A stretch of 36,368 bases of DNA from a virus. The position numbers and the translations under genes were made by a program. The first letter of the stretch is position 1; every line of letters starts with the position of its first letter. The notes beneath the pieces are model-generated. The model was not told the origin of the DNA. It saw only the letters and a program-made list of their open reading frames with translations, and searched no databases. Positions 1 to 7,817 of the stretch are shown piece by piece. The DNA is taken from the IMG/VR virus record IMGVR_UViG_3300024348_000125, positions 1 through 36,368 of that record; one strand, given 5' to 3'.

Positions 1-773
1 CAAACTAAATCTGGTTGAAAACCAACACCACCTATATACTGTTGGTCTCCAGAACCTTCAGACGAAGCCTCACCAGTATAAGTAGTAGCACTGAAACCCT
101 CTACCGTGTAGTCCTGTTTGAATGGTAGGTAGAAGCCGTTTGTGCCATAGCCGTCACTGTCTGTGTATTTCTTAGCTTTCCAGTGTCCGTATGTAGCGTC
201 AGTTTCACCGAAGTCTGAAGGAGTTTTGGCATAGCCGTCAATGAAGTTGACTTCTGCTAGGTAGCCGTCGTAAGGATACAGAGTAGTGGCATTAGAAAGC
301 ATACTAATAGTATGCAACTCTGCTCTATTTACAGCATAATCTGTATTGTCTGCAAAAGTCCTTGTTTTGGTCCATAAAACCTCAACCCCATTCACATATA
401 ACCTACTCCTATTTGCAGATGTGGTCTCATTATCTGTGTTAAACGACCATACAATGTGATACCAAGCAGAAGCATCTCTAAATAGTGAGGCAGTCTCATC
501 AAATACTCCTGTACCTCCTACATCTGTCTTTAATTTATTATCTGATGTAAGCAGCAGTGACATTCTACCTGTGGCAGTACCGCCTGAAAATAGTGAACGG
601 TTTATACTGGTATTACCTATCTTAACCCAACCACTCCAAGTCCAAGTCTTGCGATTACCCGCACTACTCGGTGTCCAGCTTAGATAAGCAGAATCATCGT
701 CATTAAATCTTAACGAGTTGGGGATGTCGTAGCCTGAAGCTGGTGTCGCTAGACCCGTGTTAAGGACAGACAT
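1..773 (-). CDS. LamG-like tail fibre protein, 3' end cut by window edge
   Basis: My manual translation from the ATG at 773 stays open for 257 codons to the window edge, so the C-terminus is missing. The protein starts [19 protein letters not shown] and carries the pattern RKTWTWSGWVK near residue 42, AWYHIVWSFN near 104 and DGYLAEVNFIDG near 169. These are typical of the concanavalin/LamG-type jelly-roll fibres of marine phages; the readable part ends GGVGFQPDLV, a stretch normally followed by a long further domain. The start overlaps the upstream stop as TAATG, so translation is probably coupled. Inferred role: receptor-binding fibre or its adhesin domain. LamG-type fold is likely; exact function is not shown. 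Confidence 0.75.
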   Translation of the reverse strand, partial: MSVLNTGLATPASGYDIPNSLRFNDDDSAYLSWTPSSAGNRKTWTWSGWVKIGNTSINRSLFSGGTATGRMSLLLTSDNKLKTDVGGTGVFDETASLFRDASAWYHIVWSFNTDNETTSANRSRLYVNGVEVLWTKTRTFADNTDYAVNRAELHTISMLSNATTLYPYDGYLAEVNFIDGYAKTPSDFGETDATYGHWKAKKYTDSDGYGTNGFYLPFKQDYTVEGFSATTYTGEASSEGSGDQQYIGGVGFQPDLV

Positions 774-1504
774 TAAGCTAGAGCCTCGCTTGCTGAAACA
801 TAAACATTCGTACCATCACAATAATAAGACACAAGGTAAGTACCTGCTGTGGACACATCCCAAGATGTACCTTTTACAATTGCACCTACCAGTGAGATGG
901 TGTGACCAGAGTTGATAATTGTGATAAAGCCAGACTGACCAGTTGATGAGGACTCATTACTAAATTCAAGATTATCGGCAGCAGCAGGGGTGTACTTAAA
1001 GTTGTTGGCAGTATTAAGGTTAAGTGTGCCATCTGTCACAACAGAGGGTGTACCCCTTTGTGAGCCTGACCAAGAGCCATCTTCTGTCCTGTCTATTTCT
1101 CCATCAGCACCAGTAGCGCCTTGAGCGCCAGTAGCACCTGTATCACCCGTAGCACCCGTATCTCCTTGAGGCCCTGTTGCACCAGTAGCACCAGTAGGGC
1201 CAGTTAATGCTGTTAATTGTGCAGTTGTAAAATCTTCATATTCAAATGCGTCACCTTGAGGGCCTGTAGCTCCCTGAGAACCTGTAGCTCCCTGAGCACC
1301 TGTAGCTCCCTGAGCACCTGTAGCTCCTGTGTCTCCTGTGTTTCCTGTAGCACCTTGAGAACCTCTAATATCACTGGTTGTTGTAACTGTGCCATCATCA
1401 AAGGTTATGGTTAATACACCCGTTGAAGAGTTGTATGACGTTGAATCAATACCATTACCTGCATCGCCTTGTGCTAATACTGGTGAGCTTCCTATATATG
1501 CCAT
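773..1504 (-). CDS. Collagen-like tail fibre protein (243 aa)
   Basis: The centre is a long run of G-A-T/G-A-Q triplets (about residues 47-85 and 100-136), the Gly-X-Y pattern of a phage collagen-like triple-helical shaft, interrupted by a short insert. The C-terminal ~100 residues look like a small beta domain ([15 protein letters not shown]), probably a trimerising or tip domain. Residues ~17-48 closely match a segment of the second collagen-like protein at 1843-2400, so the two share a module. The first codon follows the stop of the gene at 1504-1839 with overlap. Inferred role: elongated fibre shaft in the virion. Antisense reading frames here are shadows of the repeats. Confidence 0.8.
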   Translation of the reverse strand: MAYIGSSPVLAQGDAGNGIDSTSYNSSTGVLTITFDDGTVTTTSDIRGSQGATGNTGDTGATGAQGATGAQGATGSQGATGPQGDAFEYEDFTTAQLTALTGPTGATGATGPQGDTGATGDTGATGAQGATGADGEIDRTEDGSWSGSQRGTPSVVTDGTLNLNTANNFKYTPAAADNLEFSNESSSTGQSGFITIINSGHTISLVGAIVKGTSWDVSTAGTYLVSYYCDGTNVYVSASEALA

Positions 1505-1839
1505 TATGTCATCTCCATGATTGATAAACTCGCATCAAAGTCTGTGGTAACTGCTGAACCGATAATCTTGATTGCATCACCTGTCTCTAATACAATTTTG
1601 TTTCCAGACATGGTTTCAAGAGATGCTCCTATGGGCATAGGTGCTTCTTTAACAATGTAGGCATCATCACCACCTGATTTAACAATCTGAGCAGATACTT
1701 TTCTAAGGTTGTCTGAGGTGTTTGTATTGGAAATTAACAAGCCAATAATCACCGTGGTTGTTGAACTTGGAACTGTGTATACAGTCTCTCCAGTGGAACT
1801 GATGTCCGATGCGGTTTTTAATTTAAATGTATTTGCCAT
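1504..1839 (-). CDS. Virion-associated hypothetical protein (111 aa)
   Basis: A small beta-rich protein ([19 protein letters not shown] near residues 19-37; [16 protein letters not shown] near 77-92). The pattern 'Thr/Ser-rich start, VP..TTT.IIGL, KIVLE.GD.I' is one I associate with small conserved proteins in fibre clusters of marine myo- and podoviruses, probably a single-domain beta sandwich. It lies between two collagen-like fibre genes and overlaps the next start by one base, so it is probably part of the fibre or baseplate assembly. No catalytic motif is visible. Function is unassigned. Confidence 0.7.
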   Translation of the reverse strand: MANTFKLKTASDISSTGETVYTVPSSTTTVIIGLLISNTNTSDNLRKVSAQIVKSGGDDAYIVKEAPMPIGASLETMSGNKIVLETGDAIKIIGSAVTTDFDASLSIMEMT

Positions 1840-1842
1840 AAT

Positions 1843-2400
1843 TTATCCTAGTGCTATTGCCATTGCTGTTGCTGAATCCTCGCCACCATCTGCACCGTCT
1901 TGGCCTCGTAGGTCTGACGTTGTTAGAGATGTGCCATCTGCGTAGTTGATTGTTATTTTTCCGTTACCTGCGTTGTAACTTGAGCTTGATATACTGATAC
2001 CGTCATCACCGTCTTGGCCATTAGTGCCGTTCGTACCGTTATCTCCCGTTAGGCCCTGCTCTCCTTGTGGGCCTGTTGCCCCGTCATCACCATCAGCACC
2101 ATCAGAACCATCAGCACCATCAGCACCATCAGCACCACCAGCTATATAGAATGTAAGTGTGGATGTAGGCTCGTCAAACTCAACATAAGGAGTTTCTCCT
2201 GTAGAAAGGGCAACATATACAACACTTAGCTCAATAATTGAATCCGCTGCTGCTTCTGCTGCTACCTCAGAGGCTGAAGCTGCTACCTCAGAGGCTAAAG
2301 CTGCTGCCTCACTTAAGGCCGCTGCGTCTGCGTTTTCCTTTGCGGTAGGGGCATAGTCTACGGCTGTGTTATTTGAATAGAAACCAATATCTTTAGGCAT
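1843..2400 (-). CDS. Second collagen-like fibre protein (185 aa)
   Basis: Residues ~20-58 are an Ala/Glu/Ser helix with an 8-residue repeat (LASEVAAS, ASEVAAEA) that could form a trimeric coiled coil. Residues ~88-135 are Gly-X-Y triplets rich in GAD/GDD. Residues ~136-170 (DGISISSSSYNAGNGKITIN and following YADGTSLTTSDLRG) match the N-terminal module of the fibre at 773-1504. An N-terminal coiled coil followed by a collagen shaft is typical of phage fibre or neck-attached proteins. It begins immediately after the adaptor stop, with overlap at 2400, which places it at the head-tail end of the fibre cluster. The function is inferred. Confidence 0.8.
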   Translation of the reverse strand: MPKDIGFYSNNTAVDYAPTAKENADAAALSEAAALASEVAASASEVAAEAAADSIIELSVVYVALSTGETPYVEFDEPTSTLTFYIAGGADGADGADGSDGADGDDGATGPQGEQGLTGDNGTNGTNGQDGDDGISISSSSYNAGNGKITINYADGTSLTTSDLRGQDGADGGEDSATAMAIALG

Positions 2401-3014
2401 TAATAGACCCCTGAAGTTGTGGTGACACCTATACCAGAGCCGCTATGTTCTGCCTTGTCTGCCATTGTTTGTATGTTGCGTATGGACTCTTTAAAAGCCG
2501 TCTGCCAAATACCGACACGCTCATCGTCATTTAAATAAGGAGACGCTTCCAGTAAAGCACCATACAACAATATGTCTGGGGCGTTCTCAGTAAACCAATT
2601 CTGCCCGTCTGCTTCATCTATTATACTGCCAATGTCTGCCCAGTAGTATAGCTCGTAATCAGTACTACTGTCAGGAGCAGGGTGTACTATAATTTCATTT
2701 GCTCTTCTTGAATATGTTGATGGTATCCCAGTGCCTGTTGTCTTTGACTGGTCTCTATATGAGACTCTTTTAAGACCTTTGTCTGGTGTGCCTTTTGCTG
2801 TGACGGACTTCATCTCCACATAATTAGAAGGAAGAGCCACCGCTTGGTTTGATGAAGCTACTGTTACTACAGCCTCCATAGGGGGAATGCGTAATTCCCT
2901 GTAGATGCGTAACTCTGCCAGTCTAATGAAGTCTGGAATTTGTGTTGTTAGGTCACTGCGGTCAAGCCAGTCTGCGACTGCTGCTTTGATGTCTGAGAAT
3001 GTACTTAATGCCAT
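2400..3014 (-). CDS. Head-tail adaptor protein (204 aa)
   Basis: The N-terminus (WLDRSDLTTQIPDFIRLAE, about residues 16-34, then RIYRELRI) is the signature I recognise in the phage adaptor family that bridges portal and tail in many podoviruses and SU10-like phages. VALPSNYVEMKSV at ~54-66 and the YELYYWADI segment near 121-129 also fit. Length of about 200 residues is normal for the family. It lies two genes after the capsid gene in transcription order, as expected for a connector. Start and stop overlap with neighbours. Expected location is the virion neck, between portal and stabilisation protein. Confidence 0.75.
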   Translation of the reverse strand: MALSTFSDIKAAVADWLDRSDLTTQIPDFIRLAELRIYRELRIPPMEAVVTVASSNQAVALPSNYVEMKSVTAKGTPDKGLKRVSYRDQSKTTGTGIPSTYSRRANEIIVHPAPDSSTDYELYYWADIGSIIDEADGQNWFTENAPDILLYGALLEASPYLNDDERVGIWQTAFKESIRNIQTMADKAEHSGSGIGVTTTSGVY

Positions 3015-3310
3015 TATAGTTTGCCCTTAGTTGTTCTAAAAGGTGAGTTCTCTGGGTTGTTTAACCATTCACGCATCCGTTCTTGGTTTCCCCATACACC
3101 CTCACGCATCATACGCTCTACTAAAATAAGGGGTATTCTTGCAACTCTGTGCTTGAATTCTGAATCCCCTTTGTAGGCGGTGTTACGGTTGTTGAATTTG
3201 AGTTTGTCGTTTCCGACTATAAGACTTTTAATTGCATCAGTGTCTTGTTCAGAGACTATTGTTAAGGAGTCATCTGCGTTCTGAATAATATTTGTTTTTA
3301 CTATTTCCAT
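3014..3310 (-). CDS. Conserved small late protein downstream of capsid (98 aa)
   Basis: A small mixed protein with the pattern EFKHRVARIPLILVERMMRE followed by W.N.ERMREWLNNPEN.PFRT. I have a sense of similar proteins between capsid and adaptor genes of T7-like and marine podoviruses, but know no function. A GTG at 3328 would add six residues but lies inside the capsid terminator hairpin; the ATG at 3310 just after the hairpin is preferred. The hairpin's 3' arm supplies the only G-rich stretch upstream, so translation may be weak or tied to read-through of that terminator. Confidence 0.65.
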   Translation of the reverse strand: MEIVKTNIIQNADDSLTIVSEQDTDAIKSLIVGNDKLKFNNRNTAYKGDSEFKHRVARIPLILVERMMREGVWGNQERMREWLNNPENSPFRTTKGKL

Positions 3311-3317
3311 ATGTAAG

Positions 3318-3340
3318 TAAACCCCCACCGAAGCAGGGGT
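3318..3340 (-). terminator. UUCG-capped intrinsic terminator after the capsid gene
   Basis: On the minus strand ACCCCTGC, TTCG, GTGGGGGT forms an eight-pair stem (two G-U pairs) with a C(UUCG)G tetraloop, followed by a short TTT. It begins 12 bases after the capsid stop. The weak T tail suggests partial termination, giving more capsid message than adaptor/fibre message. Confidence 0.7.
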
Positions 3341-3352
3341 CTATTTAGCTAC

Positions 3353-4243
3353 TTAAGCAGTAGTAATCTTAGCGTTAGCCGCTTCGTTACCACAGCGTAA
3401 GCCATACTCAACCACAAGCATCTTCTTATCAGAGTCACCGTCTTTCGCGATGTCTACTGTTTGGAAGTCACGTAAGTAGTCTACTGACCACATATCATGG
3501 TCTAGCATAAGAGCTGTATTAGCTGGCAAGTATCTATCCAACACTACATTGAAAGTACCAAAGTCTGATACATAGACATCAACCGAGTTGTAGACTGACT
3601 TATTGTCATCCACTACTGATTGCGTCTGTGAAGCACGACCGCTCATTCCAGTAATAAGCTTCTTAGCAGCAGCACCGACCAACAAAGTTGATGGGTCGCC
3701 ACCTTGAGTCCAAGCAGCTTCAGCAGCATCAGTGATGTCAGCATCATTAAATACTCCAGCATTATCTGCTACAGCTACTGTATTAGTAGTAATGAAAGCA
3801 GAAGCACCTCTAGTAGTACGAGCTGCTGAGGCAGTACCAGCAGAAGATGCAGTAGCACTTAACAGCGCAAGCTCCATATCTCTTTTCAGTTCTTTAGATG
3901 CCTTAGCTAGTTGGTACGCCATCTCTGACTTCTTACCTGCTTTGTCTACTGCTTCGCCAGAACCAGTAACGTCCACTGTTTTAGTAGAGATTTGAGTTTG
4001 GTTGGTAACACGTACTGTGTCATCCATGTCAGCAGCTCCTGCTGCTGCACCCTCAACCCTAGCGTTTGCTGCTGCAGCCGCCAACGAATCAGTCTGCCAC
4101 TCAAACAGTGTATTAGAGACAGAGCCTTTCTTCGTAATTGAAGACAGGAACGGAGTCTCTGTTGGAGAGATGTCGTAGATTACATTTGATAAATCTTCTC
4201 TTTGGCTATTAACCGTGTTGTATGTATTTTGCGTAGTTGCCAT
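3353..4243 (-). CDS. Major capsid protein, SU10-like (DUF5309 type), 296 aa
   Basis: The N-terminal pattern DLSNVIYDISPTETPFLSSI (about residues 17-36) is the hallmark of the SU10-type major capsid family, an HK97-fold shell protein. It continues with a long Ala-rich helix region (E-loop and spine helix, residues ~55-140) and ends with SDKKMLVVEYGLRCGNE, the usual C-terminal strand. The length is close to family norm. A good ribosome site (AAGGAAATAACA) precedes the ATG. Upstream is an acidic scaffold gene and downstream a terminator, the usual arrangement for a highly expressed shell gene. Expected to form the procapsid with the portal and scaffold. Confidence 0.9.
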   Translation of the reverse strand: MATTQNTYNTVNSQREDLSNVIYDISPTETPFLSSITKKGSVSNTLFEWQTDSLAAAAANARVEGAAAGAADMDDTVRVTNQTQISTKTVDVTGSGEAVDKAGKKSEMAYQLAKASKELKRDMELALLSATASSAGTASAARTTRGASAFITTNTVAVADNAGVFNDADITDAAEAAWTQGGDPSTLLVGAAAKKLITGMSGRASQTQSVVDDNKSVYNSVDVYVSDFGTFNVVLDRYLPANTALMLDHDMWSVDYLRDFQTVDIAKDGDSDKKMLVVEYGLRCGNEAANAKITTA

Positions 4244-4258
4244 TGTTATTTCCTTATA

Positions 4259-5320
4259 TTATAACATATCGTAAAAGATGGAAGCGGCATCATCTTGCTT
4301 ACCTGACTTCCTTAACCTTGCACGCTTCTTTTTAACGGCTTCTGAATTAACATCTTCTTGAGATTTACCTCTTCCGGACTTCTGGACTTTAGGAACTTTC
4401 TTGACTGCCTTCTTCTTAGGAGCAACTTTCTTAGTAAGCCTGTCAAACTCCATAGCTTTCTTAAGTATAAGAACACTACGGTGGTCTACTAGTTGTTCAA
4501 TCTCCTGTTGTTGAAAACCAACAGATGTTGCATATTTACGTATGTCATCTTTGATTGTGGAGTCTTTATCTTTCCATTCAGGAATTGCATCAGTCAGTCT
4601 TGTATACTCTTTTTGAACAAACTCAGCTCGCGCTTTATGGGCTTGCTCTTGTTGTTCCTGTTGAATATAGTGCTGTTGTTCTGATACGTTCTTTACTTTT
4701 TCCTGTGCGTCTCTGAACTCGTCCTTCTTAAGCATATATTGATAAGGGTCTTCTTCTTTTAAAGAATTCCAATCAACGCTCTCAAACTCAGATAGTTTAT
4801 CATTTTGTTGCTCTTGCAACAGTTGTAAACCGTTTGCGTACATTTGCCTTTCTTGCTCTAGCTGCTGGCGCTCGGACTGGATGTTCTCCGTCTCCTTACG
4901 TTGCTCTGCTAGTGCTTGGGACTTACGAGTATAGTCAGCCTGTCTCTGGTATCCGTTTCTTAGCTCTTCGATTGAAACTTCCAACTCCTCGCCATCCACC
5001 TTAATGGTGTACTTGAGGTCATCTTCGTTTACTATCTCAAACTCTTCATCAGATTCCTGTTCCTCTTCAGATGTTTCTTCTTCAGATTCTTCGACCTCTT
5101 CTTCAGCTTGTCCTTCCGGGGCTTCTTCTTCAGTCTCTTCGGCTTCCTGTGTTTCCTCCACTACTTCCTCGTCACTCTCAGTAGTTTCGGCTACCTCGTC
5201 TGTAGGTTGCTCTTCCGAGTTCCACATATTAAGGATTTCATTTGCTGCTTCTTCAGCAGAACCTTCTTTTGTTCTTGCGAACGTGTCATTAACTTCTTGG
5301 GTGTTCTCTGCAGAATCCAT
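4259..5320 (-). CDS. Capsid scaffolding protein (353 aa)
   Basis: Strongly biased composition: an acidic Glu-rich stretch at about residues 35-100, a short folded segment (YTIKVDGEELEVSIEELRNG, ~109-128), a Gln/Glu-rich coiled coil (~130-235), and a basic Lys/Arg-rich tail (~298-335) that could bind the capsid inner wall. This order and the position directly between portal and major capsid genes match scaffold proteins of podoviruses and SU10-like phages. A strong ribosome site (GAGAGGAG) precedes the ATG. No protease motif is visible. Role is assembly of the procapsid, with later exit or cleavage; inferred from layout and composition. Confidence 0.8.
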   Translation of the reverse strand: MDSAENTQEVNDTFARTKEGSAEEAANEILNMWNSEEQPTDEVAETTESDEEVVEETQEAEETEEEAPEGQAEEEVEESEEETSEEEQESDEEFEIVNEDDLKYTIKVDGEELEVSIEELRNGYQRQADYTRKSQALAEQRKETENIQSERQQLEQERQMYANGLQLLQEQQNDKLSEFESVDWNSLKEEDPYQYMLKKDEFRDAQEKVKNVSEQQHYIQQEQQEQAHKARAEFVQKEYTRLTDAIPEWKDKDSTIKDDIRKYATSVGFQQQEIEQLVDHRSVLILKKAMEFDRLTKKVAPKKKAVKKVPKVQKSGRGKSQEDVNSEAVKKKRARLRKSGKQDDAASIFYDML

Positions 5321-5357
5321 TAGTTACTCCTCTCACTTAGTTTAATTTAGTTTTGCT

Positions 5358-5606
5358 TCAGCCCTTCTCGCTGTGTTCAGCAAACTTTCCTGTTGTTAGA
5401 ACTGACTCAACATATTGTTCAATTAGTTCTACAGCTTTGATGGCCATGTAATAACCATCTCTTTCATTGGCTTCTTCATACTCTGTATTCAGTAACCTAT
5501 TAACCAATTCTTTACGCACATTTATAAAAGCTTCTGTGTAAAGCGGGTTGTTTAATAAATCTTTAGCCTGTTGTCCTCTCTTTAGGTCTTCCCTCTTGCT
5601 CCCCAT
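5358..5606 (-). CDS. Hypothetical protein between portal and scaffold (82 aa)
   Basis: A short helical protein with MGSKREDLKRGQQAKDLLNN at the start and a Tyr/Glu-rich middle (TEYEEANERDGYYMAIKAVE). It begins eight bases after the portal stop, with an AGGAGAGG ribosome site overlapping that junction. I believe small proteins of this type occur at the same place in related phages, but I know no function. A head-assembly accessory role is a guess from position only. Confidence 0.65.
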   Translation of the reverse strand: MGSKREDLKRGQQAKDLLNNPLYTEAFINVRKELVNRLLNTEYEEANERDGYYMAIKAVELIEQYVESVLTTGKFAEHSEKG

Positions 5607-5614
5607 ACCTCTCC

Positions 5615-7660
5615 TTAACCGTTACCGATTTTAACCGGCCTCTCTTGTTCTCTTTCTAAAATTAATTCTTGTTGCTTAAGCGCCAAGTCAGCCTTCTTAA
5701 TCTCAAGCTCTTGTGCTTTAATCTGCATCTCTACCCTAGACTCTTCAGCCTTAAGGCTTAGTTCTTGTTGCTTAAGCTGCGACTCTAGCTGCATCTCTTG
5801 TTGTCTCAAAGCAGCCTCTTGCTGCATCTTTTGCAACTTAAGTTTAAGCTCTTCTGCTTTAAGCTGCATCTCTGCTTGTTTAGCTTGGTCTTCTGGACTA
5901 GGACCTTGTTGTTGTGGCATAGGAGCATCACCCGGGTCTGTAATAAAGTCATCTACATTCTTCATTCCCATTGCTCTTACTTGCTCAGCTACTAAGTTAT
6001 AAATATTCTTAGGTTTGATAAGCATACCACTTACTGGGTGTTGTGCAACCATTTGCATTGTCTGCGCTAACCTTCCTAGGTGCATAAGGTTCATGTCCTT
6101 ATTACCAAAACCAAGGCCTACTTGTGCAGTACAATCAGCTTTCTCTCTCCAATCTGCAGGGTACAGTGTAACCCACTTATTGTTTAGACGTACAATCTTC
6201 TCAGGCTTCTCATATTTCTGTACTAGCTGGTAAACAGACTTAGCCAAGTCTTTCACACCTGTCTCAGCAAACACACGAGCAATGAGTTCAATCTTTTGCT
6301 GGGCAGCAGACATAACTTGTCCAACACCTGTTGCTGTTTGATGTGACTTAAGGCCGCCTTCACTCAGTCCCATGCTATTCTTACTAACGCCTGTTCGTTC
6401 CTCACGGATACTGTCCAAGTAACCTAGCATGTTGAACGAATTAGCATCTAACTGTGGAGTATTTAAAGGACTAACAGCGCCTTGTGAGCGCACTCTTACA
6501 ATACCACCCGGCCTAGCTGTCATCAGGTCATCTAAGTTTGCTTGTCCCTCTACTACTTCATAACGCCCGTTGTTTGTTAGGTACATATTATCTAACAAGT
6601 TACGCATTAAAGTAGTCTTAATTAGTTGAAGGTCAGAGATGATGTCATAGACACTCAGACCATAGAACTTATGAGGCATTGGGATAGGTGTAAGGGAGGA
6701 GAAGGGAACACTATCCACGGCCTCATTATCCAACAGTTCATTTCCAACCTTCGTTATTTTTCTTAACTCGTCAATACCATCATTATCAAAGTCTACACGC
6801 ACATAGCATTCTGTAACCCAAACACCATCATCAACATCTTCAGGTGTTGTGTTCTGCTCGTGACTGAAACGCGCTAGTCTTTCTGACGTGAAATCAGCCT
6901 CGTGTGCACCAAAGGCACGTTCAATCTTGGCTTTAGAATGGCCTTGTTGTAGTAGCTCAGACTTAGTACGCTTGACCCTGTGCGCAACAAACCTAGCATC
7001 TTCAATTGTTTTTGCATATTTATTAATTAAGAATTCTTCAGGAGGCACGTTCTCAATTCTTACTTGACCGTCCTCGTATGTTCTGTTTACAACCACATCA
7101 TGTAATACTTGTTGTGGTACTAGTGATAATACATCTCCCTCTTCACCACTATTTACTGTATGTTCTTTTACTTCTACATTGTCATCAGCTAGAAGAGCAA
7201 AGAACTCTTCCTCAGTAAGGTTTTTGTATTCCTCTCTAAGTACTTCAGTAGTATCATCCCAGTACTGCTTTACAATACCATTCTTCTGTAGTAGTGCATC
7301 CTTGAACCAGTTATATATAATACTGAATCCCGGGTTCTGGCGCATCATTACATAATTTGTGTAATCTGTAGCTTGTTCTGCGGATTCCATGTCCTCTGGG
7401 CCTTGTGGCTCAAACTTCACTACCTTATCACCACCTGTGAATATCTTCATCAGGCTTGGCATAATCCATTCTATTACATCAGCTACATCTCTAGTGACAA
7501 TCTTAGAGCGACCTTCTTGTTCGTTACCATATTCTTTACCATAGTACCTGTCAAGAGCGTCGGCTCTTTGTTGTGAGAGCTTGCCTTCACTGTGTCCTAG
7601 AGCAGAGGTAATTTCCCCTTCTAGGTGTGCAGCCAGTTCTCTCTTTGTCATCTTTGCCAT
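5615..7660 (-). CDS. Portal protein (681 aa)
   Basis: The N-terminal region (SQQRADALDRYYGKEYGNE, ~29-47, then SKIVTRDVADVIEWIMPSL) is the standard start of the SU10/P22-like portal family. The core includes VWVTECYVRVDFDNDGID and the PHKFYGLSVYD segment near 340. The last ~90 residues are an almost pure Gln/Glu/Lys/Leu coiled coil, consistent with a long barrel or crown inside the head. The size fits the family. It follows the terminase genes, as in most tailed phages. Twelve copies form the DNA channel at one capsid vertex and dock the large terminase during packaging. Confidence 0.9.
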   Translation of the reverse strand: MAKMTKRELAAHLEGEITSALGHSEGKLSQQRADALDRYYGKEYGNEQEGRSKIVTRDVADVIEWIMPSLMKIFTGGDKVVKFEPQGPEDMESAEQATDYTNYVMMRQNPGFSIIYNWFKDALLQKNGIVKQYWDDTTEVLREEYKNLTEEEFFALLADDNVEVKEHTVNSGEEGDVLSLVPQQVLHDVVVNRTYEDGQVRIENVPPEEFLINKYAKTIEDARFVAHRVKRTKSELLQQGHSKAKIERAFGAHEADFTSERLARFSHEQNTTPEDVDDGVWVTECYVRVDFDNDGIDELRKITKVGNELLDNEAVDSVPFSSLTPIPMPHKFYGLSVYDIISDLQLIKTTLMRNLLDNMYLTNNGRYEVVEGQANLDDLMTARPGGIVRVRSQGAVSPLNTPQLDANSFNMLGYLDSIREERTGVSKNSMGLSEGGLKSHQTATGVGQVMSAAQQKIELIARVFAETGVKDLAKSVYQLVQKYEKPEKIVRLNNKWVTLYPADWREKADCTAQVGLGFGNKDMNLMHLGRLAQTMQMVAQHPVSGMLIKPKNIYNLVAEQVRAMGMKNVDDFITDPGDAPMPQQQGPSPEDQAKQAEMQLKAEELKLKLQKMQQEAALRQQEMQLESQLKQQELSLKAEESRVEMQIKAQELEIKKADLALKQQELILEREQERPVKIGNG

Positions 7661-7663
7661 AAA

Positions 7664-7807
7664 TTATTTACCTTTATTAATAGGGTATTTGGTTGTGTCC
7701 TTGGCTTGGGGCTGATTCTGGACCAATTTCATTATGTCCTTAATATCCTTAATATCCTTAGCCATCTCTTCAATCTTGTTTGTCAACCAACGTGGGTTTA
7801 TACTCAT
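7664..7807 (-). CDS. Small hypothetical late protein (47 aa)
   Basis: Reading from ATG at 7807 gives MSINPRWLTNKIEEMAKDIK followed by DIKDIMKLVQNQ and a Pro/Lys-rich tail. A very strong ribosome site, TAAGGAGAGGAGA, lies directly before the ATG and supports it as a real gene. It sits in the gap between large terminase and portal with no overlap with either. The protein looks like one amphipathic coiled-coil helix. Function unknown; a packaging or portal accessory role is only suggested by position. Confidence 0.65.
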   Translation of the reverse strand: MSINPRWLTNKIEEMAKDIKDIKDIMKLVQNQPQAKDTTKYPINKGK

Positions 7808-7817
7808 TCTCCTCTCC

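Noticed and set aside
1217-1414. Cys-rich plus-strand frame with CSSLSTCSS repeats
   Set aside because: It is the antisense reading of the collagen-like Gly-X-Y codons.
3311-3328. GTG start giving a 104-residue protein after the capsid gene
   Set aside because: The GTG lies within the terminator hairpin; the ATG at 3310 follows it directly.
4258-4263. TATAAT with upstream TGT on the minus strand just before the capsid gene
   Set aside because: A start of transcription from it would fall after the AAGG of the capsid ribosome site, leaving no functional leader, and no -35 is visible.
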